NCBI RefSeq assembly: GCF_007860015.1
Contig: NZ_SJPS01000001.1
Span: forward strand, 496,001-560,000
Source: Bythopirellula polymerisocia
GTDB taxonomy: Bacteria; Planctomycetota; Planctomycetia; Pirellulales; Lacipirellulaceae
Length of the DNA stretch: 64,000 bases
Direction of reading: 5' to 3'
In this document: positions 18,619-27,545 of the stretch, piece by piece
Position numbering within the stretch: position 1 is the first letter of the stretch
Layout: each line of letters begins with the position of its first letter
Made by a program: the position numbers and the translations under genes
The notes under the pieces: model-generated
Told to the model about the DNA's origin: nothing
Databases searched by the model: none
What the model saw: only the letters and a program-made list of their open reading frames with translations

Positions 18619-19866
18619 TCAGTCAAACACGTGGCCGTGCTGATATCGTTCGTCGTCACCAGCCGCCTTGGTCAACGAGGCGACATTCTGTTTCGTAAAG
18701 AAGCCCGTGAATTCATGGCATCGCTCGACGTACTCTGTGATTAAGATAGAGAACTGGGAATGCTTGGAGAATATCTGCTTCAGATCTGGATCGTCCTGGC
18801 ACTCACCGACGACATTAGCCAGGAACGGAATCTTTAGCTCTGCCAATTTGCCCACCACGTAGTCGACATTCTTGACCCCCGACGGATGATCGCCATCATA
18901 GACTTCGATAGCGATATGATGCATCCTGCGGCCAAAGTTCCGCACGAAATCCTCTGTCGGCATCGGTAGATTCTCGAACGAATTGATGAACGAGGGGGTA
19001 TTGTTGGCAGTAAACACCTTGGCTGGGGACTGCTTGTCGTCTTTCACATTGTGATTGCGATTCACATTGGTTGAAGAATTCATGTCTGCAATGTTGTAGG
19101 CACCCCAGAAATAGTAATTCGACATCGTCAGGAATTCGAGAATCGCATCTTCGCGCTCACCCGCCAGGATCCGCGTTGCCATGTGGTCGATGCCAGCCAG
19201 CAATTCGTTGACGCCGTTATCGCGCCCAATAGCATCTTGCCGTTCCAGGATAGCAAGCTGCTCGGAGGTGAGATGGAATCGCTGGCCAATGCGAAGAGCG
19301 TCGTAATCCTCCATTTCAAAGCTGGTGTAGCCGATCCGATTGTAGGTGAAATCCGAAGGGAAGGAGAAGCTGAAATGGTCGTTCGCCAAAAAGCTATTCT
19401 CAATCTCACCCGGATAGTGGAAGCGAATATTGTGTGATTCTAGCGTCTTGCGGGATTCTGCCATGTCGCTGGTATGGAAGATCTCGCCGATGTAACGGGC
19501 ATTGGGCTTAGTGCTGGCCAATGGATACATCATGTTCAGTCGTTTGATGTCGTCCTCATATGCGGAGTTGAGTGGCTCGAGCACAAAGAATCGCGGAAAT
19601 TCTGGCTTTGAAGTGAGGACATATATTTTGTGTGTGTCATTAATATACGCGGCCGTAAACCGATAGGGACCCATCAAGTAGAGCTCCGCCATGTACTTAA
19701 TCGCGTCACCGGTCTCCACCTGGACGACCACTCCGCACATATTTCCCAACATCTCATCGAGGCCACTCGAGGAGCGCCGCTCGTAAATCTTCAGCCGATA
19801 TTCTTCAAAGAAGGCCGAGTTCTTTTTGTCACCTTCCGGCTGGTAGTTTAGAATGTCGAAGCTCAT
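18619..19866 (-). CDS. HPPD-like VOC-fold Fe(II) dioxygenase, uncharacterised
   Basis: 415 residues. The second half resembles 4-hydroxyphenylpyruvate dioxygenase: GIDHMATRI (His228), RRMHHIAIEV (His317) and ITEYVERCHEFTGFF (Glu378) align with the His-His-Glu iron ligands of HPPD, and KQIFSKHSQ matches its QIF stretch before the Glu. The N-terminal half (MCGVVVQVE, DHFSFSFPSD) would be the second VOC half or an extra domain. The substrate-binding residues of HPPD are not clearly kept, so the substrate is unknown. SD GGAG lies about 9 bases before the ATG. It is the fifth gene of the minus-strand unit and precedes phytochelatin synthase. Confidence 0.6.
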   Translation of the reverse strand: MSFDILNYQPEGDKKNSAFFEEYRLKIYERRSSSGLDEMLGNMCGVVVQVETGDAIKYMAELYLMGPYRFTAAYINDTHKIYVLTSKPEFPRFFVLEPLNSAYEDDIKRLNMMYPLASTKPNARYIGEIFHTSDMAESRKTLESHNIRFHYPGEIENSFLANDHFSFSFPSDFTYNRIGYTSFEMEDYDALRIGQRFHLTSEQLAILERQDAIGRDNGVNELLAGIDHMATRILAGEREDAILEFLTMSNYYFWGAYNIADMNSSTNVNRNHNVKDDKQSPAKVFTANNTPSFINSFENLPMPTEDFVRNFGRRMHHIAIEVYDGDHPSGVKNVDYVVGKLAELKIPFLANVVGECQDDPDLKQIFSKHSQFSILITEYVERCHEFTGFFTKQNVASLTKAAGDDERYQHGHVFD

Positions 19867-19932
19867 ATCCTTATCTCCGGGTCAGTATCTGTGGGGGTTT
19901 GTAGCGACAATCGCAACTAAGGACCGCAATCG

Positions 19933-21648
19933 CTACGCTTGATGTCGCTTGAAGGGCAAGTATTCTGGCGACCAAGTGATCTCATCAATTCGTTTCTCAA
20001 GTTCCGCGAGGGTTGTCTTCTCAGCGACCCCCTGTTTCTGGGCTTCCGCTCCGACAGCGATGGCAATCTGCCGGGCAATCTGTCGCAAGTCTTCCAGTCG
20101 CGGGAGCAGCGGTGCCTGCGGATCTATGAGTGCCTGCGAACCATCTTTGAGTGCTATCGCTGCGGCCATAAACATCTCGTCGGTGACGCGGCTCGCCTTC
20201 GCCGCGAGGATTCCGAGGCCCATTGCGGGAAAAATATAGCTGTTGTTGCACTGGGCAATGGGAATCTCACGACCCTTATACGGCACCGGATCAAAGGGAC
20301 TCCCGGTGGCGATCAGCGCGCGACCATCTGTCCAGTCAATGACGTCTTTCGGCAAGGCCTCACACCGCGAAGTGGGATTCGACAGTGGGAATATTATGGG
20401 ACGCTCGCAATTCTCTGCCATACTGCGGACAACGTCTTCGCCAATTGCGCCCGGCTGTCCGGTAACCCCGACCAGGATCGATGGTTTAGCATTCTTCACC
20501 GTGTCAAGCAGAGTGATCTCTTGGTCGGCGGCAATGCCCCAGTCGGACAAGCTCGCCAGTTTCTGTTCAAACGCGCGTTTGTAGGGAGCCAGGTCCGTCC
20601 GACCATCGTGGATCAGCCCGTGACTGTCGATCACAAAGAATCTAGATCTCGCCTCCGCTTCGCTCAGCCCTTCTTTCATCATGGCCGCGACTAACTGATA
20701 GCTGATCCCGATTCCAGCCGATCCGGCACCGAGCATCACCACACGCTGATCTTCTAAAGCACGTCCGGTCGCAGCCACTGCGGCGAGAATCGTGCCGGAG
20801 GTGACGGCGGCTGTACCTTGGATGTCGTCGTTGAAAGTGCAGAGTCGGTCTCGGTAGCGAGCCAAGATGGGCGACGCATTCTTCGAGGCAAAGTCCTCGA
20901 ACTGCAACAGCACGTTGGGAAAAGCCCGCATCACGGCGGTGACAAACGTCTCAACGAAGTCATCATATTCTTTGCCAGTGATTCGCTCGTGCCGCCAGCC
21001 AATATACTCAGGGTCGCTCAGCCGCTCGGGGTTGTTGGTACCGACGTCCAGTGTGATCGGCAGGGTCGTGGCGGGATGAATACCGCCGATGGCGGTGTAG
21101 AGCGACAACTTGCCGATGGGAATCCCCATCCCGCCAGCGCCCTGATCACCCAGACCGAGAATCCGTTCCCCATCGGTGACGACGATCACCTCCACGCCAG
21201 GAAGCGCACAATTGGCAAGAATCTCGTCCACATGGTCGCGCTCAGGATACGAAATGAACAAACCTCGCGGTCGCCGGTAGATGTGACTAAATTTCTGGCA
21301 AGCCTCACCCACGACGGGGGTATAAATGATCGGCAGCATCTCGGCGATGTGATCTAGAATCAACCGATAGAACAGCGTTTCGTTTTCATCTTGCAAATTG
21401 CGGAGGTAAACGTGCTTTGCCAGATTCGACGTTTGTTGACCGAATGCTTCATAGCAGCGAGACACTTGCTGCTCAATGTCCTCGATGTCCGGAGGTAGCA
21501 GGCCCATCAAGCCTAGCTCGTGCCGTTCTTTTTCGCTGAAAGCCGTTCCTTTGTTGAGCAAAGGTTGCTCAAGCAGTTCCTGCCCAGTTACGGAGACCTC
21601 CACGACTTTCGCCCGTCGCAACCGCGCCTTGGTTGTCTTGATATCCAT
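19933..21648 (-). CDS. maeA: NAD-dependent malic enzyme
   Basis: The enzyme decarboxylates malate oxidatively to pyruvate with reduction of NAD. Length (571) fits the SfcA/MaeA class (about 565). Motifs: LLPIIYTPVVGEACQKF-like N-terminal region, VTDGERILGLGDQGAGGMGIP split around residues 160-180, FEDFASKNA with the metal-binding acids, TFNDDIQGTA, and the Rossmann motif VMLGAGSAGIGI. It is 25 bases downstream of the PoxB-like gene, so one message is likely, giving a malate to pyruvate to acetate route. Confidence 0.95.
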   Translation of the reverse strand: MDIKTTKARLRRAKVVEVSVTGQELLEQPLLNKGTAFSEKERHELGLMGLLPPDIEDIEQQVSRCYEAFGQQTSNLAKHVYLRNLQDENETLFYRLILDHIAEMLPIIYTPVVGEACQKFSHIYRRPRGLFISYPERDHVDEILANCALPGVEVIVVTDGERILGLGDQGAGGMGIPIGKLSLYTAIGGIHPATTLPITLDVGTNNPERLSDPEYIGWRHERITGKEYDDFVETFVTAVMRAFPNVLLQFEDFASKNASPILARYRDRLCTFNDDIQGTAAVTSGTILAAVAATGRALEDQRVVMLGAGSAGIGISYQLVAAMMKEGLSEAEARSRFFVIDSHGLIHDGRTDLAPYKRAFEQKLASLSDWGIAADQEITLLDTVKNAKPSILVGVTGQPGAIGEDVVRSMAENCERPIIFPLSNPTSRCEALPKDVIDWTDGRALIATGSPFDPVPYKGREIPIAQCNNSYIFPAMGLGILAAKASRVTDEMFMAAAIALKDGSQALIDPQAPLLPRLEDLRQIARQIAIAVGAEAQKQGVAEKTTLAELEKRIDEITWSPEYLPFKRHQA

Positions 21649-21673
21649 GATTCATTTCTGACTATTAGATTGA

Positions 21674-23422
21674 CTACAGGGGAAAATTGGCCTTGAATTC
21701 TTCTTTCCATCCCTCCCATTGAGCATGATCACCTTCGAGACCCAGCAGAGCCTCTTTCGCTTTCGACATACCAAAACCCCAGGCCTCTTCCATGGTGATC
21801 GTGGGGGGCATGGTCAATTCACCAGGACTAACGACCGCGTCAATGACAAACGGTTTGTCCGAAGCAATCGCTTGCTCGACGGCCGGCACGATGTCCTTGG
21901 CGTGTTCGACGCGCACTCCGTCACCCCCGCACACTTTTGCATATTCGGCAAAATTCGGATTAAGAAGCCCCGTCGCAGCGGGATAGAGAGGCAGACCAGA
22001 GACCTCCATTTCCATCTTCACAAACCCAAGTTCACTGTTATTGAACACGATCACTTTGAGCGGCAAATTGAATCGCACCGCCGTGACAAAATCTTGCATA
22101 GCCATGCCAAAGCCACCGTCCCCACACAGCGCCCACACTTGTCGCTGGGGATCAAGTGCCGATGCTCCTATCGCAATGGGAAAACCCGCACCAAGTGAGC
22201 CATGATTGAACGAACCCAACATGCGACGACCGCCGCTCAATCGCACCTGCCGCGCGGTCCACACAGTGCATTCCCCCACATCCACACAAAATATGGCATC
22301 GCTCGAGGCACGATCGCTGATCGCCTTGGCGAACAGTTGAGGATGCAGCGGCTCATCGGTTCGCGACAAGTCGGCTTGCTCGTCCATCTGCTTGAGCCAC
22401 TTGTCACGCATTTTGCCCAGATGCTGGAGAAACTTCTCGGACTGTCCGTTCTTGATTCGCGGTGCCAATTCCTCAAGTGTTTCCTTAACGGTTCCCATGA
22501 GACCCAGCGTGATCGGCGCCCGGCGTCCGAGATTCTCGACCTTGTAGTCGACCTGCACGATCTTGATACCGTCGGGAATAAAACCATCATAGGGAAAGTT
22601 GGTGCCCAACATGACCAGTACGTCGCAGTCCCAGACGGCGTGATAGCCTGCCGGATTTCCGATTAGGCCCGTTAGCCCAACGACATTGCCGTCACCATAG
22701 TCAAAGATGTCCTTGGCCCGCAGAGTGTGGACGATCGGTGCCTTGAGTTTCTCTGCGAGCGCAAGCACTTCGTCCTTCGCTTCTCGACAGCCGACGCCGC
22801 AGAAGAGCGCCACGCGATTTCCCTCGTTGATAATCTTTGCCGCCTTGTCCAACTCCGCAGATGGAGGCAACATGCTCGGCCTGCTGCTGACCAACGGGTG
22901 CATAAAGTGCTGGTTCTTCACCTCGGCGGTTGTCACATCGATGGGCAACTCGATCCGCGTGGCGGTTCGTTCGAGAAGCGCTTTTTGCACGGCGATTTCC
23001 GCCAGCCGTGGCATTTGTGTTGGTGAATTGATCACGGCTTGATACGAACAGATGTCATCGAACATCTTCGAGAGGTTTACTTCCTGGAAGTAGTTCGAGC
23101 CACGTTCGCCGTGGGCTACCTGACCGGTAATCGCAAGTACTCCGGCGCATTCCTTCTTGGCGTTGTAGAGACCATTGATCAGGTGCAAAGCCCCAGGCCC
23201 CACGGTACCGGCGCACACCCCGATGCCACCCGTCAATTCTGCTTGAGCGTAGGCAGCATACGCGGCATTCTCTTCGTGCCGCACCCCGATCCAGCGAAAC
23301 CGTTTGTCCGTACGAATCGCTTCCAGGAAAGCATTCAAGGCGTCGCCCGTGACGCCGAAAATATCTCGTACACCAACTCCGGCCAGAATATCGAGCAGAT
23401 TTTCGCAGACGTTTTGACTCAT
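21674..23422 (-). CDS. poxB: TPP-dependent pyruvate oxidase/quinone dehydrogenase (PoxB-like)
   Basis: 582 residues with the three domains of TPP enzymes: N-terminal PYR domain with the catalytic Glu in VRHEENAAYAA, a central FAD/nucleotide-binding domain and the C-terminal TPP site GDGGFGMAMQDF ending in NNSELGFVKMEME. The region around NNSELGF is closer to PoxB than to acetolactate synthase. It would oxidise pyruvate to acetate and CO2 and pass electrons to quinone. Other possibilities are acetolactate synthase or a sulfopyruvate-type decarboxylase. AGGA lies about 7 bases before the ATG. Its neighbours NDH-2 and malic enzyme fit a respiratory role. Confidence 0.82.
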   Translation of the reverse strand: MSQNVCENLLDILAGVGVRDIFGVTGDALNAFLEAIRTDKRFRWIGVRHEENAAYAAYAQAELTGGIGVCAGTVGPGALHLINGLYNAKKECAGVLAITGQVAHGERGSNYFQEVNLSKMFDDICSYQAVINSPTQMPRLAEIAVQKALLERTATRIELPIDVTTAEVKNQHFMHPLVSSRPSMLPPSAELDKAAKIINEGNRVALFCGVGCREAKDEVLALAEKLKAPIVHTLRAKDIFDYGDGNVVGLTGLIGNPAGYHAVWDCDVLVMLGTNFPYDGFIPDGIKIVQVDYKVENLGRRAPITLGLMGTVKETLEELAPRIKNGQSEKFLQHLGKMRDKWLKQMDEQADLSRTDEPLHPQLFAKAISDRASSDAIFCVDVGECTVWTARQVRLSGGRRMLGSFNHGSLGAGFPIAIGASALDPQRQVWALCGDGGFGMAMQDFVTAVRFNLPLKVIVFNNSELGFVKMEMEVSGLPLYPAATGLLNPNFAEYAKVCGGDGVRVEHAKDIVPAVEQAIASDKPFVIDAVVSPGELTMPPTITMEEAWGFGMSKAKEALLGLEGDHAQWEGWKEEFKANFPL

Positions 23423-23481
23423 TGTGTTTTCCTAACTAAAGAGTGCCTCTTGCGGCTTAGCGGTGACAGTCGATTTTTACA

Positions 23482-24753
23482 TCAAAGACTCTCCTCATGC
23501 TCCTCATCACTAAGAATAATTCGCTTTCCACGTTTGTTTGTCAGCAAGTTCCAACCCCAGTCGACAAAGACGCTTGTCTTCTCTTCAGCATTACTTAAGA
23601 GACTCAGGTGAATGCCTAACCAAGCCAACCAGGCTACACGGCCGGTTAATGTTCCCCCCGTGGGTAATTCTACTACCGCCGCCCCGCGAGCGACTTGGGC
23701 CATGGTTCCCTTGTCATGGTAGTGAAACGGTTTGACTGGTTTTCCCTCGACGAGGTGCGCGATTGTCTCACCAACATAGTGACCAGCCTGTAGAGCAACA
23801 GCCGCCAGCCCCGGCAGGGGTTTATCTGTCTTGGCGTCCATCGTTGATGCGATATCGCCGATTGCAAATACGCCGGGGTGATCTTTAACTTGCAGGTCGG
23901 GCCCCACGGGCACTCGGCCTCCCGGCGCAAGTTCAATACCCAGAGATGCGGCAATTGGGTTGGCCTGCAACCCCGCAGCCCACACCAGGGTATGCGTCTT
24001 TACTTTTTCACCACTAGCGAGCGTGATTTCGCTCGGCCCGACTTCTGCCACGCCGCAGCTCGTCTGTACTTCGACACCCCGCTCTTCCAGCGTTTTCTGT
24101 GCATAATCGCGCAGCTTCGGCTTGAACGGGGCCAAGAGATGTGGTGAATGTTCGTAAACGATAACCTGCGCCTCATCGATCGGCAGATTAGGGTAATCTG
24201 CTTTTAACTCGGTGTGCAGTAATTCCGCCAATGCCCCGGCAAGCTCAGTCCCCGTCGGTCCGCCACCGATAATGCAAAAATTTAGCGCCCCATCATCTAC
24301 CAAAGCCGGGTTCTTATCGACGGCCTCCAGCGTCTTGAGAATATGATCGTGCAACCGGATCGCATCGTTCATCGTGTAAAGCGGCAACGCGTACTCGGCA
24401 GCGCCCGGGGTGCCGTGGAAATTGACCAACGCACCCAGCGCCAACACAAGATAGTCATATTCCAGAGGCGGCATTCCGTCGACGACAACCTGCTTCTTGG
24501 CGAGGTCAACGCTCTGCACCGTGCAGTTATGAAACGCCACATTATCATGCCGATGCAGTAGCTCCCGAATCGGATACCCCACGGCCGTCGGTTCCAGTTC
24601 CTGGGTGGCGACCTGATAGAGCAGTGGCTGAAAAGTGTGGTAGTCATGCTTATCGATGATCGATATCCGCACCGCGGCGTCTCGCAGCTTTAGTGCCGCC
24701 CCCACGCCTCCAAACCCAGCTCCCAAGATGACAACATGCGGCGTTCCAGCCAT
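23482..24753 (-). CDS. ndh: type II NADH:quinone oxidoreductase
   Basis: The single-subunit non-proton-pumping NADH dehydrogenase has two dinucleotide folds: VVILGAGFGGVGAALKL near the N-terminus (FAD) and FCIIGGGPTGTELAG near residue 160 (NADH). VFAIGDIAS, and ATQELEPTAVGYPIRE (quinone-site region of the family), also fit. The start is the ATG at 24753, with AGGAG 10 bases upstream and the FAD motif immediately after; a longer frame from 24780 adds a poor N-terminus. The C-terminus (LAWLGIHLSLL) would bind the membrane. It lies in the middle of the minus-strand redox unit. Confidence 0.92.
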   Translation of the reverse strand: MAGTPHVVILGAGFGGVGAALKLRDAAVRISIIDKHDYHTFQPLLYQVATQELEPTAVGYPIRELLHRHDNVAFHNCTVQSVDLAKKQVVVDGMPPLEYDYLVLALGALVNFHGTPGAAEYALPLYTMNDAIRLHDHILKTLEAVDKNPALVDDGALNFCIIGGGPTGTELAGALAELLHTELKADYPNLPIDEAQVIVYEHSPHLLAPFKPKLRDYAQKTLEERGVEVQTSCGVAEVGPSEITLASGEKVKTHTLVWAAGLQANPIAASLGIELAPGGRVPVGPDLQVKDHPGVFAIGDIASTMDAKTDKPLPGLAAVALQAGHYVGETIAHLVEGKPVKPFHYHDKGTMAQVARGAAVVELPTGGTLTGRVAWLAWLGIHLSLLSNAEEKTSVFVDWGWNLLTNKRGKRIILSDEEHEESL

Positions 24754-24832
24754 GACAACTTTTCTCCTACCGGTGTTCAATCCCTGCGAGATATAAAATA
24801 GCTGACTCGGTCACCTTAATTCGAAAGAACGG

Positions 24833-26443
24833 CTATTTTAATGCTACCGTAGATGCCTGACTCTTAAACGTGTCCGCGGAAGCAGCGGCCCAGCCCTTGT
24901 CAAAGAGCGGGTGATCGGTGCCACCCTTCAGCAATGCTCCGCTTTCTAAAAACCGGTAGGCGTCCCCGTAGGTCATCACTTGGATGGGCGTGATGCGTTT
25001 GGAGACGTGATGAGGCTTGAGTTCATTGGGGCTGTCGAGTCCCATAGCTGCCACCAGTTCGGAGAAGGCTTCCATCGTATTTGTGTGAAAACGGTAGACT
25101 CGTTCGGACTTGTCCCCCACGTCGAGAGCCCGATAGCGCCCTGGGTCCTGGGTCGCAACACCCACGGGGCACTCGTTCGTGTGACACGTCTGAGCCTGGA
25201 TGCAGCCCACAGCCATCATGAAACCCCGCGCCACATTACACCAATCTGCACCGATCGAGACGTTTCGAATTATCTGAGCGGCCGACGTAACTTTGCCGGC
25301 ACAGGCGATTTTGATTTTGTCCCGCAAGCCGCAACCCACAAGAGCATTGTGGACGAAGATCAGACCCTCGACCAATGGTGCCCCCATACTGTTGCTGAAT
25401 TCGAGTGGGGCGGCACCAGTGCCTCCTTCGCCTCCATCGACGTTGATAAAGTCGGGTGTGATCCCTGTTTCCAGCATGGCCTTACAAATCGCCATGAATT
25501 CGTGCGGCTGGCCGATGCAGAGCTTGAAGCCAACCGGCTTCCCTCCACACAACTCACGAAGTTGTTTGATCCACTCACACAATTCGCGCGGAGTAGAAAA
25601 AGCAGAATGGCCCGGTGGTGAAATGCAATCTTGCCCCATGGGGACTTTGCGCGTCTGAGCAATTTCCGGCGTGATCTTGGCTGCTGGCAAGACGCCCCCA
25701 TGCCCCGGCTTGGCGCCCTGGGAGATCTTAATCTCAATCATCTTCACTTGTTCATCCACAGCTTGCTCGGCAAACAGGTCCGCATTAAAAGTCCCGTCGT
25801 CATTTCGGCAGCCGAAATAGCCAGTCCCAATTTGCCAGACGACATCACCACCTGGTTTGCGGTGGTAAGGACTAAAGCCTCCCTCTCCGGTCCAGTGAGC
25901 AAACTCTGCCTTCTTCGCTCCCGCATTCAGTGCCAGGATGGCATTCGGGCTAATAGCGCCAAAGCTCATCGAAGAAACATTCAACAGCGAACACGAGTAC
26001 GGCTTCTTGCAATCAGGACCACCAACGAGGGTCCTGAAATGGGTTTTGCTCTTCGGACGCGGTGCGATCGAGTGAGAGCACCATTCGTATTCATCAGAGT
26101 ACACGTCCAACTCCGTGCCGAACGGTTTAAGCCCTTCGATATTCTTCGAGCGTTCGTAGACCAGCGAACGATCATCACGATTGAATGGCCGCCCATCGAT
26201 ATCGCTTTCAATGAAGTACTGATGCATCTCCGGTCGAATTGACTCAAACAGAAACCGGAAATGAGCAAGTATTGGATAATTCCGGAGAATGCTGTGCCGT
26301 GTCTGTGCGAGATCGTAGAGGCCTACAAGTGCCAGCGGCCCAAAGATGATCAATGCCCAGTAGAATGGGACGGCCACGGTAGCACCCAAGAGGATACTCA
26401 ACGCAACGCCGACCGAGGCCACGATCAATCCAAGATATCGCAC
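24833..26443 (-). CDS. FMN-binding glutamate synthase-family protein, membrane-anchored
   Basis: 536 residues: two N-terminal membrane helices (YLGLIVASVGVALSILLGA, VPFYWALIIFGPLALVGLY) followed by the FMN/Fe-S central domain of glutamate synthase: MSFGAISPNA, GEGGFSPYHR, KIKIACAGKVTSA, and CHTNECPVGVATQD with clustered Cys. It lacks the glutaminase domain of GltB, so it is not a full glutamate synthase. Stand-alone members of this family in environmental bacteria are of unproven function. A GTG start at 26443 is preceded by GGGAG. It is the head gene of the minus-strand unit and diverges from the MarC gene. Confidence 0.88.
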   Translation of the reverse strand: MRYLGLIVASVGVALSILLGATVAVPFYWALIIFGPLALVGLYDLAQTRHSILRNYPILAHFRFLFESIRPEMHQYFIESDIDGRPFNRDDRSLVYERSKNIEGLKPFGTELDVYSDEYEWCSHSIAPRPKSKTHFRTLVGGPDCKKPYSCSLLNVSSMSFGAISPNAILALNAGAKKAEFAHWTGEGGFSPYHRKPGGDVVWQIGTGYFGCRNDDGTFNADLFAEQAVDEQVKMIEIKISQGAKPGHGGVLPAAKITPEIAQTRKVPMGQDCISPPGHSAFSTPRELCEWIKQLRELCGGKPVGFKLCIGQPHEFMAICKAMLETGITPDFINVDGGEGGTGAAPLEFSNSMGAPLVEGLIFVHNALVGCGLRDKIKIACAGKVTSAAQIIRNVSIGADWCNVARGFMMAVGCIQAQTCHTNECPVGVATQDPGRYRALDVGDKSERVYRFHTNTMEAFSELVAAMGLDSPNELKPHHVSKRITPIQVMTYGDAYRFLESGALLKGGTDHPLFDKGWAAASADTFKSQASTVALK

Positions 26444-26736
26444 TTAATGTAAGCTCCCATTGTTCAGCTTCCCAGTGGAAACCCAGTCTGCATTTGGCAC
26501 ATGAAAACTTTAGTCCGACGCTAGAAGAGTTCAGCGCCGAGCGACCCAAAGTCATATTGTCAAGAAACCATGCTATTGAATCTCCCAACAGTAGTCAATC
26601 AACGGCTGAAGGCTTTTGGTGATATACAAACATATACTTTTTCTTGCTAAACACGATTCACGTTTGTTATCATCTGAATCACAGTAAGCACAGCGACAGC
26701 AAAGCAACATCTTCCTTTTGACGGAGAACTCAACTC

Positions 26737-27354
26737 TTGGATCTTCAACTGCAGGCCATTGCGACCATACTTGCCCTGGTGAATCCCGTGATGTGCGGGG
26801 CAATCTTTATGCAGGTCGAGGGAGACCGTCCTCGCCGTGCACTTGTAATCGACGCGACCATGGCAACTCTTACCGTACTTGTGATTCTCGCGCTGGCGGC
26901 ATTGGTCGGTACCAAAGTCTTGCATCTGTTTGGTGTTTCCTTAGACGCTTTTTCTGTAGCAGGCGGAGGAGTGTTGTCTTGGATAGGGTTTTCGATGCTC
27001 AGTGGTAACTCAAGCTCCAAGCAACCTGCACAAGAGGATGCAATCAACCAAAAGGTTTCGCTCGCACCACTCATTCTCTTCGCCGCCAGTCCAGGCACAA
27101 TTACCGGAGTTATCACCCTCGCCGCCGCTCATGCGAAAGAATCATTCCCAGTTACTGCTCTGGTTGCTGTTGCTGTTGCCACGTTCGGCATGTGGCTGGG
27201 AATCCTGCTGGCAATCTCAATGGGCCGCCACGCCAGCAAGGGTGGTTTTGTCCACGACACAGTAACCCGCTTTATGGGCCTGATCGTGATTGCGATGGGA
27301 GTCCAGTTTATTCTCACGGGGATTCGAGCATTCTTTGCCTCTACAAGTCTCTAA
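26737..27354 (+). CDS. MarC-family integral membrane protein
   Basis: 205 residues with about six membrane helices. The family pattern is clear: ATILALVNPVMCGAIF (helix 1), DAFSVAGGGVLSWIGFSML, then the second repeat LIVIAMGVQFILTGI. MarC proteins (UPF0056) are predicted channels or transporters of unknown substrate. The TTG start at 26737 has GGAG 10 bases upstream. The 293-base divergent spacer to the FMN protein gene probably holds both promoters; no clear motif was found there. Confidence 0.85.
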   Translation: MDLQLQAIATILALVNPVMCGAIFMQVEGDRPRRALVIDATMATLTVLVILALAALVGTKVLHLFGVSLDAFSVAGGGVLSWIGFSMLSGNSSSKQPAQEDAINQKVSLAPLILFAASPGTITGVITLAAAHAKESFPVTALVAVAVATFGMWLGILLAISMGRHASKGGFVHDTVTRFMGLIVIAMGVQFILTGIRAFFASTSL

Positions 27355-27545
27355 TCCGTAGCTTTCATTCAGTTACGGCTCGGAGCGAATTGAGAAGGGG
27401 ATACACCGAGCCCCAACTCCCAGGCTACCCAGTTTATCTATTGCAGTATTCTGTGGTGCGATCTGGATTTGTTGCTATATTGCGGGCGCTATTCTGGCGG
27501 GGGGCCGGGAGTCTATTTCTTATCCCTTAGGCGGAGGCATGCAAA

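Noticed and set aside
21674..23422. Acetolactate synthase large subunit to go with ilvH
   Set aside because: The TPP end resembles PoxB and it is far from ilvH and ilvC, within a respiratory gene set.
24833..26443. Full glutamate synthase large subunit
   Set aside because: No glutaminase domain and N-terminal membrane helices; only the FMN domain is present.
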